The notes: generated by a model not told the origin, from the sequence alone. A stretch of 64,000 nucleotides of DNA from Hymenopellis radicata (GCA_015501595.1 JADNRX010000051.1:124001-188000); one strand, 5' to 3'. Numbered from the stretch's first letter, positions 11,440-23,670 are shown. Numbers and translations: made by a program.

Positions 11440-11640
11440 GAGACCATCTTGAATGCGTGGAACGCGCCCTCGACGGTGTGTTATCACACGACGTCCTAAG
11501 CGGCGTGCAGCAAATTCATTTACAGAAGAGGGACGAAAGACTCTTACTGTATCATTAACCTGATGTATCACGAACTTGCAAGCAGGGCCACTGTGCCGGG
11601 CCTTGCGAGTCGGAGTGTAATGCGTCTTCCGCAGGCTAAC
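11440..11640 (+). pseudogene. Remnant of an F-box gene 3' end
   Basis: Frames here read GVLSHDVLSGVQQIHLQKR and then PGLASRSVM, matching the family C-terminal pattern LSHxxFxGVQxIHFE ... LASRG. The same remnant, better kept, lies at 20.21-20.40 kb after the paralogous upstream gene. The 5' part of the gene is absent. Confidence 0.55.
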
Positions 11641-12203
11641 ATTCCTAGAATGAGAGTTAGGACTTTGGGATCTGTGAGATCATACACACGCATTGTAGAG
11701 ACTGAAGACACACCTCTGTATATGTGGCGTCATGACTTTCCCGTATTCTTCGATAATGTCAGCATGATTTCTGGTTGCACTACTACGCGCGTTGTCTGTG
11801 GTTGATCGTCCGTCCTGTATCGAGCCCACCGGCATTGTTTAAGTACTTGTTATTTGGGAGTATGGGGGATTGGAGATATTTGAAATTTCCTTTTACGATG
11901 AGGAAATTCAGACTCCGCATTTTCACGCATTTTCCCTTCCGACTTGCATCAAGTCGTCGTGCTACACATTTTCTGGCCAAGGAAACTCTTGCATAGGAGC
12001 CGTTCTCTGGACGCCGTTCGCGTCGGCATTTAACGCGTGCGTGTACCTCTTCTTTGAGTCCCTGCTCGCACCAATGACGCCGTTCAGACGCCAACCGGTC
12101 GCGGACTGACGCGTCTCTGTTAGACTCTTTTTCGAGGTAAGTCCTTCTCTCTCGTCTCGATATCAACGAATTGATATCTTCCTAGTGCTATCCTTCCTTC
12201 ACG

Positions 12204-13470
12204 ATGTCATCGCGCGGCCCTTCTCTCCCACCCGAACTCGTGGACACAATTGTCCAGTATCTTTCCAATGACAAAGCCGCGTTACGGAGCTGCACATTGG
12301 TGTCGGGGACATGGTCTAGCTTCAGTCAACGCACTCTGTTCCTCAACACGCGGCTCCGTCTTTCCTCTTGTTTAATTATGGCTAAATTGCTTCATGAGCT
12401 CCTCTCCGTACCCCGTCTTCGAACACTCATTTGCAGAGTGGTGATCGACCAACCAAACGAGAAGATTCTAAAGAGCAGTGATGTTTCCCTCCCACCTACA
12501 TGTCATGCCTTCAATCTGTGCTTTCGCTTCTCCCGAATCTAGTATTCATGCAGATCAACTTTCTGGACATGCAGAGCAATAACGGCGCACTCCAATCCTA
12601 CCTCGACTTTATCCGAATCCCGGGAAGTTCTCTACTTATCGAGCTTGATCTCGAGTTTATCGGTACCATCGAAGACTTTCATGTTGCCTTTGAGGCTTTG
12701 GAGGGAACCAACATCAAGCGAGTCACCTTGTACGGTGACTTCTCGTCTGGCACTCCAACCGACGTGGGTGCTGCAGTCAAGCGCTTGCACCTTCCCTCGC
12801 TTGAATGCATTTGCCTCGCGGGCAGCGGTCTACCATGCATTTCCATGATTGGCTCACCCGTCGAGCTGATCTGCCAAACCTGAAGCAGTGCGAAATCATT
12901 CTCGGCGATTTTGTAGAAGACTGGCGGGACGTGTTGCTTCGTGGATTCCCCCCTCTCAAGTTATTCAAATTTGAAATCACAACCGGTGTGTAGCTATCGC
13001 TTGCTCAGTTGGCCGCCTAGATCTTTAACCATAACCTAGATTACATGCACTCGTTTCAAGTGTGCGAAGAACTTCAAGAAGATGCATTTTGTCCATTGCC
13101 ACTTGCTGGTCTGCACTTCGAGCATGTGCATCTCAGTATTGAATGCATATATGACCACTCCGAATCTCTACGTCTGTTCATGGAGTGGTGGTTGTCTACA
13201 TTTCGTGCACTCTGTGACTCCAAGGCGACCATACACTTCACGGAGCTCACATTCACATTTATCGATCCAGAGAACGATGCTCTGAAGGCCGCATGGCACT
13301 CGCTTGACGACATTCTTTCACATCCGGTATTTAGCACTGTGCGGAGCATTCATTTCGAGGAGAGTGATCATCACATATTGATCACTCAGGCGGTGTATCC
13401 GGCCCTTGCAGACAAAGTACGGCTTGCCTTGCCTCGACTTGCAAGTCGAGGTGTTCTTTGTTTTGTCTAG
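12204..13470 (+). pseudogene. F-box family gene with two frameshifts; intron 12986-13039
   Basis: The ATG at 12,204 gives MSSRGPSLPPELVDTIVQYL and LRSCTLVSGTWSSFSQRTLF. About four bases are missing near 12,495 and one near 12,830 relative to the copy at 40,691; between them the frame reads VAFEALEGTNIKRVTLYG. A 54-nt intron (GTGTGT...CCTAG) joins to an exon with IHFTELTFTFIDPEN that ends LASRGVLCFV at 13,470. The 5' flank from about 11,860 is shared with the pair member. Confidence 0.78.
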
Positions 13471-13786
13471 GTGGAGAGGCGAAGCAGCGTGGGACATCTG
13501 GTCGTACCCCCTCCCTTCATTTGTTCACTTTCTACCTCCCTATATTCGATCTCCCGCGCTTCTGCCGTATCAGCGCGTGTCAGACGTCCTGGATGACTTG
13601 GCGATTGGGCTTCTAATTGCTACGCGGTGGTATAGATGACGCCGCGGCACTACTTTGTTATTCTGTATTAGAAGAGTAGATTTTGAGGCTTTCGCTTTGT
13701 CTAAATGTAGAATACTGTTAGGCATAACATTCTATATCACGGTATCTAAAAATATCTATTTAATTTAAATGCACCTCATCGAAAGG

Positions 13787-14135
13787 CTAATCATCTGTGA
13801 CACCCTCATACCCAGAATCAGATCCCAGATTCTTCATCACGGTTCTCGTACACGCGTCCCGCACCGACCTGATCGACCTACTATCCACCTCCAGCTCACC
13901 CCACCTCGCATCACCAAATATCCTCTCATACTCATCAACTCCCCATACACTCACTCCTCCACCTCCAACCAAGTATACCACCCATCGTATATCTCCTTCG
14001 ATAAGAGAGTGATGCTCCGATAAACGGACGTGCGTGAACCCAACGAGAAGGCCCGACATCTCGCCTCCACCGCATTTGGATCCCGACCATAACGCGAGAT
14101 CGCGTATAGAACACCTTGACGGCTCTTTTACCCAA
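13787..14135 (-). pseudogene. Unrecognised minus-strand gene fragment
   Basis: On the minus strand one frame reads LYAISRYGRDPNAVEARC and KEIYDGWYTWLEVEE and stops. A second frame then reads VDEYERIFGDARWGELEVDS and TVMKNLGSDSGYEGVTDD to a TAG at 13,787. Together they look like the C-terminus of one protein interrupted by a frameshift. No family recognised; no copy remains at the paired site near 42.3 kb. Confidence 0.35.
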
Positions 14136-14149
14136 GCCCGTCATCGTTG

Positions 14150-15960
14150 ACTTAGTCGGAGAACTTCCTCTCTTCTATGCCTCTCCCCTTCCTGGTTACA
14201 CGCATCCTCCTCCACCACTGCTCTTTGCACTTCTTCTGTCGTTCATCCTCAAGACGCCTGGGCATGTCTCCGCTGTCTCTTGACATCGGTTTCCATCAGC
14301 TTGGACTGAAACGATTTTGTCGCGCGGTGTGATAGCTGGTAGAGAATTTCAGTCGGTACGGAGGCGAAATTAGCAGCATCGCGATGGTTCGTCTGAAGGC
14401 AATATTAGTTAGCACTGGAATTTAATTTGAGATATCACGCACCTTGAACGCTGAGAACACGAAGGAATCCCTATCTTCCTCATTACGAACCACGCCCAAG
14501 TAAGACCTAGGGACATGATGGCACTCGCATACCGGGCTTCGAGGTGATAATATGGCCATTTGCGACACCACGCTCCGGCCCAGCAGACTGCAACTCTCTT
14601 GCAAGTACGCCCTGCTGGAAATTCTGTCACCGTTCTGGGTATGACGTATAAAAGAGCAAATTGCGCAATAGTCGTCCTCGTGAGCACCGTGGCATTCGAC
14701 TTTCCTGCGTACGGCAGGTGAGTAGTGGACTGCACGAGAGCGACCGCCTGCAGCTGAAGTCAGCGCGGATTAATCTGGGCTGGGCGACGTTCTCAACCTG
14801 ACAGATGGGCAGCTTGGTCGGAGGTCCATATCCCGACCGGTTTGTAGCTGACAACGCACTAGGGCATTGTTTCGTCTACGCTGGGCAAGAGTGTAGGATC
14901 TAGGAGGCTGACTGTCTTCGCGGCGCGCAATATCGAAGAGGAAATGTCCAGTCCAAGGACGCTAGCTGAGACGGTCTACTTTGAAGACGTACAGTTACTA
15001 GGTGTCTTCAACGACACCCACGTCGCCCTCAGCTTCCAGTCCGTAAAAGTCTCGACGACGGGGCCAAATGGCGCCACTGTCTGCGATGAATGACCTGCTA
15101 AAGAGGGAACGGTTCGGCGCGCGGTTGGGGTCAAGTTTGTCGAGATTATAATTGGTGACATCGCGACATGCACCAGCAGCGGACAGCATAGTACAACTCG
15201 TACGCGAGTATCCGAGAGGGTCTGCCTTTGGTCGTCCACGAAGAAGAATGACATCCCAGCGATTGACGAAGTATCCACGTCGAAAGTCTCCTCGGAATTA
15301 TGGACTAACGCATTCCCCCTTTTCATTGGTTGTGCTGAGACAGGACGGCAACAACTGTGATATTCAGCTGGCCGCCCTCAAGTCTGTCTTGGAGCATGCG
15401 AATCGTTTGCGTGTGTTCCTAGTGTCGTGGTGCGAGGAAATCTGGACAGATAAAGGATGGTAGCGGCGGCGGTCATCCGCACGAGATTCGACGAAACGGC
15501 TCCATCATTTCCTCATCGTGAATGTTGGCAGGCCTTCAGACGAACGTGGCGTTGTAGTGGAGGGATGACCTAAATGACAATCAGCAAAAATAAAATGTAG
15601 TGCATTCCCCAAGACGCACAAACCGCCTGCTCCGAATTCCTATAGCGTTCTTGCTCGCGCGTTAGTTTCCCGTAATTCTAGGCGAACTGGAGGGAGAACG
15701 TTGGCGATTGAAATGCGGTGTTCATTCTCTGCAGTCCAACACAGACGAGAGGGCGTCCTGCCGTACACATCCATCCGCACCTGCGAGAGCACCGGGGTAA
15801 GTTGATTGGGATCGTTTGTATGATAGGTGGCCTTTGGACCTGTGGATACCATTGAGCTTCGGAATATGGGCGACTCGGTAAATACGACGTACCTGACGCG
15901 TGTCCTCGAAATCCGGATGATCAATTCCTCGTCCCGGTTCGACTCAACTTGAAGGCAGCA
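14150..15960 (-). pseudogene. Decayed multi-exon spacer-family gene (copy d)
   Basis: Pieces in minus-strand order show splice signals that line up with copy e at 34.7-35.9 kb: GTACGT...CCACAG at about 15,842-15,891, GTGCGTCTTGGGG...TTTAG at about 15,555-15,619, and GTGCGTGA...CTTCAG at about 14,395-14,443. Coding-like stretches include GPKATYHTNDPNQLTPVL, DVTNYNLDKLDPNRAP, TRTTIAQFALLYVIPRTVTE and DERQKKCKEQWWRRMR. Stops and shifts between them prevent a full product. No domain recognised. Confidence 0.4.
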
Positions 15961-16416
15961 GGCGATGCCTGACTTGCAAGTTGCAAGGCCTATGTGCTTT
16001 CGTTGGCGTATGGGCGTTGCGTTCCTCGACCGCGTCTCCGGCCAATATATGGTCCTAGGAGGAGCAGGGCCTCGCCGTCGCGTAGCTCCTACTTGGCGTG
16101 TCCTCTATCGAAAAGGCCAGAATATATCGACTCGAGCCGCATTGCCCGTATGGCATGGTCGGAAGGTGTTGGACTTTTTGAAAATAGATATGAGCGAGTT
16201 GCGCCTATGGAGTGCGCAATCAACACACCAGCTGCCCATGGATCATATCAACATTTTCTACTTTCCTGCGCGATTTGAAGCTCGTACTCTGGAGGAAAAG
16301 GAAACATCAGGGGAAGACAGCCGTAAATTGGTGTAATAAAACGCACATTTCATTTGTACTTTTGAAAAATAAGCCAACATTGGCAGGAATTAAACGTAGA
16401 ATGGACGTCCAGAAAC

Positions 16417-16475
16417 GATGATGGTGGTTAGTGATCAAGCTAAGCGCGATCTCCGGTATTGCCTTGCGACCGTCA
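16417..16475. promoter_or_regulatory. Shared spacer box (copy 2)
   Basis: GATGATGGTGGTTAGTGATCAAGC is exactly repeated at 36,323 and nearly so at 48,698. It lies about 390 bp before the F-box ATG at 16,833 and beside the 5' end of the minus-strand gene (copy d). Confidence 0.4.
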
Positions 16476-16832
16476 TTATCCTCCGCCCTCAATCCACGTT
16501 TATCTAAGATCTTCTTCTTATATCTCAGTTAGCTGCGTCTCCTCAGCCTGCTTCGACGTGCCCTTTGTGGGGTGGGTGCAGTCTACTGTTGCCTGCTTTT
16601 CTGGTCGACACATACGGTACTTTTGACCCAAGCACGTTGTATGTCTCTCTTTCCGACCATCCAAGATATCTTCCAAGTTTAAACTTGTTCAGATAACGAG
16701 TTTTGTCTCTTGTTTGCAGAATAACGACAGCCTTTCTACAGTGATCAACCTGTTCGGTAAGTCAAGTTCATTAAAAGGTACCTTCTCATTCAGTGCCAGC
16801 TAACCGCCTCTTCAAGATCTACATTCTCCACG

Positions 16833-18074
16833 ATGCCTCTAACAAGCGCGCCTGTTTTACCACCCGAACTCGTGTGGTTGATCGTCGAACATATCTGGGA
16901 CTGGCACACACTCCGAATCTGCGCGCTTGTATCACGGACATGGGCAATTCCCTGCCAACGTGCCCTCTTCCGTGACCTTCCTTTACTCCGATATTTGGAG
17001 GTGGTCCGCCTTCCTGCTCACCTCATTCGCTATCCCCACCTACAAATTCTCATCCAACGGATGTCAATCTGGCTTACGCCCCCCCACAGCGCCGCGGAAC
17101 GGAACGTCTATCTGTCCCGCCTCACTGCCATATTCCCTCTCGTGCCTCGTTTAACCTATCTCCATGTCAGATTGGACACATCCCGATCCCCGATCAACAA
17201 TTCATCGAAGCATTCGGCGCTTTTGTGCGCACATCCCAATCGCTTACGGAGCTCGACATCTACAATCTTCGTGCCGAAGCCGATTTTCAACAAATCTTCT
17301 CATGTTTAGAAGACTCCAGCGTTCAACGAGTCTCTTTGGACACACAGTACTTCATACCGAGCGATGCGCCCGGGGTGGATTTTTTCAGCTCAAACCTTGG
17401 CGTCGTACACCGTCCCGCTCTTGAACTGCTTCGTGTCAATATGTTATATCTCCCGCAGGTGCACACTGCCCTACGCTTCTGGCTCCGCCAATACCCGACA
17501 CATTTAAAACACTTGGAGGTTGATATCCCTTTTTTTCAACCTCTCAACGTCAACACGCAGTGGTTTCTTCAACCTGCAGCTCTCCAACTGGAATCATTAA
17601 CACTGGAGTTGACGTATGGTACCTTGTTATTCTCGATGTGATTACTAGAAGCAGATCCTAACGAAGCCTTTAGACAGGCTGCCGACTTACGAGGGCCTCT
17701 TCGAAGGCTTTCACTTCAAGCATTTCAAGCTACGCATATCTGACTTCGGTATCAAGCGCGACGACGTGCAGATAGTCATCGACTGGCTCTCCTCGATGTT
17801 CCGCTACCTCGCCGATTCGCGCAGAACCGTTCATTTCGTTGAACTCACGCTCACCTTCGTGGATATCAACGACACGAGGCTGTTTCAGCCGATTGGGCAA
17901 CACTTGATGAAGTACTGTCCCATGCGGCATTTACCAGAGTGCAGCGCATTCATTTCGAGGAGGACTCTGACGAACAGGCTCTTGTCACCGACCAGGGGGA
18001 GCCAGAGCTTGCATCCGCGATACAGCGCGCTTTGCCGCGCCTTGCGAGTCGGGGAGTTCTTTGCTTCGAGTAGG
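16833..18074 (+). pseudogene. F-box family gene with two frameshifts; intron 17619-17673
   Basis: The ATG at 16,833 gives SAPVLPPELVWLIVEHIW and LRICALVSRTWAIPCQRALF. A deletion near 17,190 shifts the frame before FIEAFGAFVRTSQSL; the intron has GTACCT and a CCTAAC branch site before TTTAG. A second one-base loss near 17,878 (ATCAACGACACGAGG) breaks the C-terminal exon, which would otherwise end LASRGVLCFE at 18,074. The 36,616 gene is its nearest relative. Confidence 0.78.
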
Positions 18075-18658
18075 GAGGACGGGAAAGTCTAGCGCCAAGT
18101 CGTCTGAAGAAGGGAGTGTAGGTCGGACCAGAGGGACAGAAGTGGTAGCCGATGTCGCGTCATAGCCATACGAAAGGAGTACGCCTCACGCGATTTACTG
18201 TATGCCCGTTATAATGTACACCTTGACAATTTGAACGGAAACGCGTAGTTAAAAAACCTGAAATCACATCATGTGATCGATGTCACGTCGTGTCATTTTC
18301 AAGAACAGGCCTGCCTCTTGCCATCATCTAACACGTTTCCGGAATCGCTCATGAGCCGTAGTACTAACGGCTCTTCAAGTCATTGTACTGTCCTACTTTG
18401 CTACTACTGCTGCCACGCTCGGAAGAGATACTAACTGGCCCCGGCCGCGTTTTTACCAGCTGCGCCACGGGCTCTTGCGTTTCGAGTACGCATTTCTCTC
18501 TCCTCTTCCCTGAACGTGTTAAAAATCGGGCACGCAGGTAACGAATCTTGTTCCAGTCGTGGTCTGTTAATTTACAAAGTCCTGCTAGTAAGCTCTTTCC
18601 TTATCCCATGACTGCCAACAAATCCACATCTTCATAGAAAAATAGGAAGCATCCGAGA

Positions 18659-19963
18659 ATGAGCATCACCTTACCACCGGAGCTCGTAGAGTTGGTCGTG
18701 GAACATTTAGTTGGCGACGAACGCACGCTGCGAAGCTGTGCGCTTGTCGCGCGGACATGGGCTGGTGCCGCCCAGCGCGCTCTCTTTCGCAATGTCGTTA
18801 TTCCCGCCACCTCGAAACAACTGGATAGACTGCTCAGTCATCTCACATGCCTTCCTCATCTCCAGACCCTCTTCCGTTTGGTGACAATCCAAGCAGTTCC
18901 TAGTGACAGTCTCACTTCTCAGGATGCCTATGTCTCCCATCTCACAAATCTGCTTTCCCTTCTCCCTAAAGTTGTATTCATCAAAGTCGACTTTGTAGAC
19001 ACGTGGTGGGAGGCACCGGCGAACGAATCTTTCCTCGCCGTAATCCGGAACTTCCTGCACCGCGCGCCACTCGTCGGGTTGATATTGAAAGCGTCTATCG
19101 TCTCAACAACTTCCAGAATGTTTTCGACCTTTTCGAAGGGACCAACATCAAGCGAGTTAGCTTGGATAGCTCCAAAGACGATTACGAGGACATAGTTGAC
19201 TTGGGTATTCCCGTCAAGCGCTTGCGACTCCCCTCAGTTGAATGCATTCGCTTCGATGTTGGCATGCAACAGGAGCGGTTCCACCACTGGCTCACGCACC
19301 ACCGAGCCAACTTTACGAACCTAAAACAGTGCGAAATCGTGGCACACGATGCACAGGAGTTGGTAAGGTGGCAGGATGTGATGTCTCACCATGGATTCCC
19401 TCCTTTCGAGACGTTCAAATTTGAACTCATATACGGTACGTCGCAATTCCTATCCTGCCAGGAGATTCCTAAATATGTTCCACTCAGATTTTGTCGATAA
19501 TATCGAGAGAGACGAAGATGCATACTACGATGCTGAGGGACTCATCTCTCTACTTCCCGCACTTCCCCTTGGTGGTCTACAATTTCAGCACGTCCACCTC
19601 GGCATTGTCGTGGGCAAAGTGCGATACCATATCGTCACTCACGACGATATCCAACGCTATAACATAGAGTGGTGGTCTGCCATATTCCGTGCCATCTCCG
19701 CGTCTAAGGCTACCGTACATTTTACGAAGCTTACATTCACGATAATGCCGCCTATGGACGTTACTGACATTTGGTCAGCGTGGACGGGGCTTGATCACAG
19801 TCTAATGCATCCGACGTTCAGGAATGTTCGCAGCATTCATTTCGAGAAAGTAGATCGCTGGCAAACGACGTTGCTCACTGAGGCGGCGGACTCGGCTCTT
19901 ACAAACGAAATGCGACTTGTCCTGCCTAAACTTGCAAGTCGGGGTGTTCTTTGTTTTGTCTAG
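18659..19963 (+). pseudogene. F-box family gene, nearly intact, one frameshift; intron 19436-19487
   Basis: The ATG at 18,659 gives SITLPPELVELVVEHLVGDE. The only defect seen is one missing base near 19,078 (GTCGGGTTGAT for GTCGAGGTTGA). After that the frame reads DIESVYRLNNFQNVFDLFEG to a perfect GTACGT donor, then FVDNIERDEDAYYDAEG and, at the end, LASRGVLCFV at 19,963. It lies on the same duplicated block as 9,874-11,147 and is the better kept of the two. If the missing base is an assembly error, this is a functional gene of about 420 aa. Confidence 0.75.
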
Positions 19964-20199
19964 GTAAGGTTTCTTCTGTTGGATCGGAGTGTGGCGCAGC
20001 TGAAGATTTGTAGCAGCATATATAGACTTAGGAAAGGAACTGGGGAGGAAGGACTAAAATTAGAGACCTTTTTCCTTTTGTCCCCAACCGGGCTTATTGC
20101 GCGATGTACGGCTACATACCCAGGCTTATTCAATGTCATATACTTGCCCTGCAAGTGTGGCGGCCATCATATGGGCTGCGTATCTGTCAGTGGTCGCCA

Positions 20200-20396
20200 A
20201 GTACCCATGCCGAGGCCATCTTGAAAGCGTTGAACACCCTCCACGGTGTGCTATCACACGATGCCCTAAGCGGCGTGCAGGAAATTCATTTCCAGCAGAG
20301 GGTCTGATCACCGACCTGATACACCCCGAACTTGCAAACTACATACGGAGGGCTATGCCGGGCCTTGCGAGCCGGGGTCTATTGTGCTTTTCATAG
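20200..20396 (+). pseudogene. Remnant of an F-box gene 3' end
   Basis: GVLSHDALSGVQEIHFQQR, then in another frame LITDLIHPELANYIRRAMP and LASRGLLCFS to a stop at 20,396. It is the pair of the remnant at 11.44-11.64 kb and was duplicated with its upstream neighbour. Confidence 0.6.
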
Positions 20397-20889
20397 GCCA
20401 ATATAACCCAGTATACTAACCGAATTGTATTACCATGGACTATGTATACTCTATAGTACCCGGTAGGTATACAACTTCATACCACTCTCTGGCGGCGGAC
20501 GTTTAGACGTGTCATAGCACCCAGTGGTGCGAAGCACTAGTGGATGGATACGGTGAATCCGGTCGTCGAGAGGACAGTGCGGACGCCTGAAGGAGTGCCC
20601 TTTCGTCGTCCTGCTAGCTAACAGTCGTGCTACTTCCAAAACTTTGAACGACTCGACATCGTGATTCCTCGAGAGCGGATTGACTGTTCCAAGACGTGCG
20701 CATTTAAACATTCGGACCTTCTTCTTTGTGACCGCAGTGTGCGCAACAGATGGGCAAGTCAACAATTTCGGATGGGGGCAAATATCAACCATACTATTTC
20801 TTTGCCCGTTCATACACCGAGAATGATCATACATACTACAAAGCACCAAGTTGAAACGTTGCAGGAGGTGTAGGTATAAAACAAGCAAG
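20397..20889. other. Convergent spacer
   Basis: This lies between the plus-strand F-box cluster and the minus-strand F-box gene. I see only short frames with no paralogue and nothing to annotate. Confidence 0.4.
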
Positions 20890-22524
20890 TCAAAGGTAGC
20901 TTTCCACGGCCTCTAGCGCATCTGCAAGCACATCTTGCCCACCCATCATCCAGACAACGTCCAACCCCTGAGCCTGCAAATTCAGTAAGAACGATGCGAA
21001 TGTCGAGGTCTCATAGGTGATGCGAGGCTCGTCGATGTCTATGTGGTTCTCTAGCGTCAACTTTGAGAGCCTTGAAACGTTTCCCGTAACGTTCCAACGC
21101 GACGCGACCAGATCATAGAGCTTTGAATTGGTGAATACTAAATGGTCGTCGACCGTGGAGGATATAATCCTCAGCTCGCGCAAGCTGGGGAGAGGTTGTT
21201 GAGAGGGTGTGACTGTCAGGCTATCAAGCAGTGTTGAGACCTCGCTCAACAAAGGATATTCCTGATCATCGAGATTCAGATAGAGGGAAATGAGATTGGA
21301 CATGCGCCAAATGGATGTCAGAGTTTGGGGTTCGAGGTAGACTCCAGCGGCGTTATCGAAGGTTTTCAGATTACACTGAGAGCGATCAAGCAGGCGACTA
21401 AGAACTGTGTCGTAATCTTGGCGCGGCTGAGCTGGACAGGTGCTATGAGGTCCATTGTCATCGTCGAGGATCAGCTGCTCTAGACGTGGCAGCGATATAT
21501 TGTCGAGGGCAAGGGACATGCTGCATGATGGACCGAGAGTCAAGTGAGTGAGGTTCTCGTGAACGAATACGGTCCTTGTTTGGCTGTCCTCGTCGTCCCC
21601 TATGCAAGAAATCCTCAGACTTGCGAGGTTCTCCGCGGCGACAATAAACCGATGAAATGACTCTGCACCTGCAAACGGTCCGACGAAGGACGTCAAAGTC
21701 TGCCACTGCCCTTGTACGGATTTGAAAGCGTTGAATGCCAGGTCCATATCAAGGGAACGGAGAGCTGAAGGGAGCACGATATCGTATGCCTGCAATGCCG
21801 GGAACGGGCCGTCGGTTCGCACCCTGAGACGTTTCAATAGCCTCAGGTCAGCCTTGGAGAGCATGTCGAAAAAACATTTTGTCTCGGATCTCCCTGCGTA
21901 CATCTCCAGCTCTTGCAGTCGGATAGAATGTCCAGAGAGCGCGTCAAGCACAGGCTCTGGGTTTTCGTTTGAGTTCCAAAAGGTTAGCTTTACATGAAGC
22001 GGGTGTGGATTAGAAAGGACGAGATGCTGTTCAAGAACGTTGATGCATGAATTGGGGGCGCCCGTGCCCAGAAAAACAAACACACGGGACCAGAGAGACG
22101 GAGCAGAGCGTGACAGTGTGCGCCAGAACCTGCACACATGGCCGAAGCTACACGGTGGTTGTCGAGGATGTAGGGCGTGAAAAGACGGAACATCCACGAG
22201 GGAAAAGATGTGGAGGAGGATTTCACGAGGAATGGAACGGATGGGTGCAGCAAGGGACTTCGTCCGTTCGATTTCGGCGTGCGTGAACGCGATCTCCTTG
22301 CGCTTTTGCGCGATCAGCGCTTCGAGGCATGCCAGGTCGTCTTGCATGGCTTGGTGACGCGCCTCCAGTACAGCTACGCGAGCCGGTATACAGGGAATCG
22401 CCGCGCTGGGTGGCGTGTGTCCCGAACGTATGACGCTGAGAACATCAATGTTCCAAGGCAAAAGCTGGGGGTCGATGGCGGATGGGGGTTCCGGCTTAAA
22501 TCCGCAGCGCGAGCAAGTTAACAT
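20890..22524 (-). CDS. F-box/coiled-coil protein, 544 aa, single exon
   Basis: The start is the ATG at 22,524 (MLTCSRCGFKPEP). Residues about 47-90 form a coiled coil (LEARHQAMQDDLACLEALIA and following), leading into the Agaricomycete F-box core APIRSIPREILLHIFSLVDV and CRFWRTLSRSAPSLWSRV at about 92-150. The C-terminal 390 residues are leucine-rich. This is the common solo-exon F-box architecture of mushrooms, probably an SCF substrate adaptor. The N-terminal CSRCGFKP is shared with the truncated paralogue at 45.3 kb, as is the promoter up to about 22,610. The frame is fully open and codon use looks normal. Confidence 0.85.
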   Translation of the reverse strand: MLTCSRCGFKPEPPSAIDPQLLPWNIDVLSVIRSGHTPPSAAIPCIPARVAVLEARHQAMQDDLACLEALIAQKRKEIAFTHAEIERTKSLAAPIRSIPREILLHIFSLVDVPSFHALHPRQPPCSFGHVCRFWRTLSRSAPSLWSRVFVFLGTGAPNSCINVLEQHLVLSNPHPLHVKLTFWNSNENPEPVLDALSGHSIRLQELEMYAGRSETKCFFDMLSKADLRLLKRLRVRTDGPFPALQAYDIVLPSALRSLDMDLAFNAFKSVQGQWQTLTSFVGPFAGAESFHRFIVAAENLASLRISCIGDDEDSQTRTVFVHENLTHLTLGPSCSMSLALDNISLPRLEQLILDDDNGPHSTCPAQPRQDYDTVLSRLLDRSQCNLKTFDNAAGVYLEPQTLTSIWRMSNLISLYLNLDDQEYPLLSEVSTLLDSLTVTPSQQPLPSLRELRIISSTVDDHLVFTNSKLYDLVASRWNVTGNVSRLSKLTLENHIDIDEPRITYETSTFASFLLNLQAQGLDVVWMMGGQDVLADALEAVESYL

Positions 22525-22665
22525 TTCGTAGCCTTGTATAGAGTTAGTCGTAGAGAAACGTAGGTCAGAAAATGGCGCTCACGGTGCAGGCTTTGGGTTG
22601 CCAGGTGGTGGTCTAAGGCAGAAGCGCACGATCGCAGGAAAATTTCAAATTGCTCCTTTGTACCT

Positions 22666-22675
22666 TCGAATCCGA
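22666..22675. repeat. Candidate left target-site copy of the 10.2 kb element
   Basis: TCGAATCCGA occurs here and again at 32,894-32,903, directly outside the two subterminal arrays. It could be a 10-bp target duplication, but no terminal inverted repeat lies immediately inside, so the exact ends are uncertain. Confidence 0.35.
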
Positions 22676-22685
22676 CGATGGTTAA

Positions 22686-22840
22686 CAATTTCACTTGGGC
22701 AAATTCACTTGCCCGCCAAAAAGTGCACTTGCCTAACTTGGATTAACTTTTTGGCCCATAAGTGAAATTGTCGCCAATAAGTGACTTGCAAGTGACCTTG
22801 ATCGCACTTAACTTGCCAGTCACTGGAGCTCACTTGGACG
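22686..22840. repeat. Left outer subterminal array (CACTTG-type) with hairpin
   Basis: CACTTG or its complement occurs about eight times in 150 bases. CAATTTCACTTGGGC at 22,686-22,700 pairs with GGCCCATAAGTGAAATTG at 22,753-22,770 to form a hairpin. Likely transposase-binding sites. Confidence 0.55.
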
Positions 22841-23534
22841 TCGTAGACGCTCTGAGAAGGCATTCCTCATCTATTAGTGCAGTTAAAGTGGTTCCTGGGA
22901 CTAATTAGAGCTCATGCCAGTCCTGCAATGCTGTGATTAACGCCTACGACAACAAGACCATCGCGGAGTACACTTACCACGAACTTATACAAGTAACTTA
23001 TCACAACGAATTACCCATATGTACTGGGTCAACGTTCCATTGCATATTTCGATCCGCCTTCGGCGACGTAGAGAACACCGGCGCGTTCAATGTGTTCCCG
23101 TCGCGCGCACGGGCCCCCATCCTCTGTCTGCTGCGAGTCTGCTGTTGTTGATCCTCTAATCCTTATCGAGACTGTGATCCCTCAAATTACCACTAACCTT
23201 ACGCCACTGGGAACCTCGGATGGATATATACAGATCTCCCGCGCCCGTCGTTGAGAGGTACTAACTTGTACGCTTGCCCGTTGTCCGTCATGTTTGGAAG
23301 ACTTGGAGACTCTGTCGGCTACGATGAGTAATGAAAGCAGATATCATTCATGCAGAACAAGTTGCCAATATTGCATAATTTACATGCCCTATTGCATAGT
23401 GTTAACGTTGAAGAAGGGGGACAAGGCACTAAGACGACAATCAAGTATTCATCAATCGATTGAAATCTGTATCTCCTGTACGATGGGAGCAGGATATATG
23501 TATGGGCGGCATAGTGGGGAAAAATCCAAGATGG

Positions 23535-23670
23535 TCACTTTTTCACTTTTTTGTGGTCACTTTCGCTGTTTCGGGATATAGTCACTTTCGGTACTCACTT
23601 TCCATCTCCACTTTTTGTACTCAGCTTTTTATGCTCACTTTAAGTGCCCACTTCGTGTCTTCACTTTCAG
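23535..23670. repeat. Left inner subterminal array (CACTTT-type)
   Basis: Repeated (T)CACTTT(C/T) words at roughly 12-20 base spacing, the mirror counterpart of the AAAGTG words at 32,400-32,540. Confidence 0.5.

Noticed and set aside
21458..22521. Frames on both strands within the 544-aa F-box gene
   Set aside because: They lie wholly inside a well-supported long CDS and have no domain.
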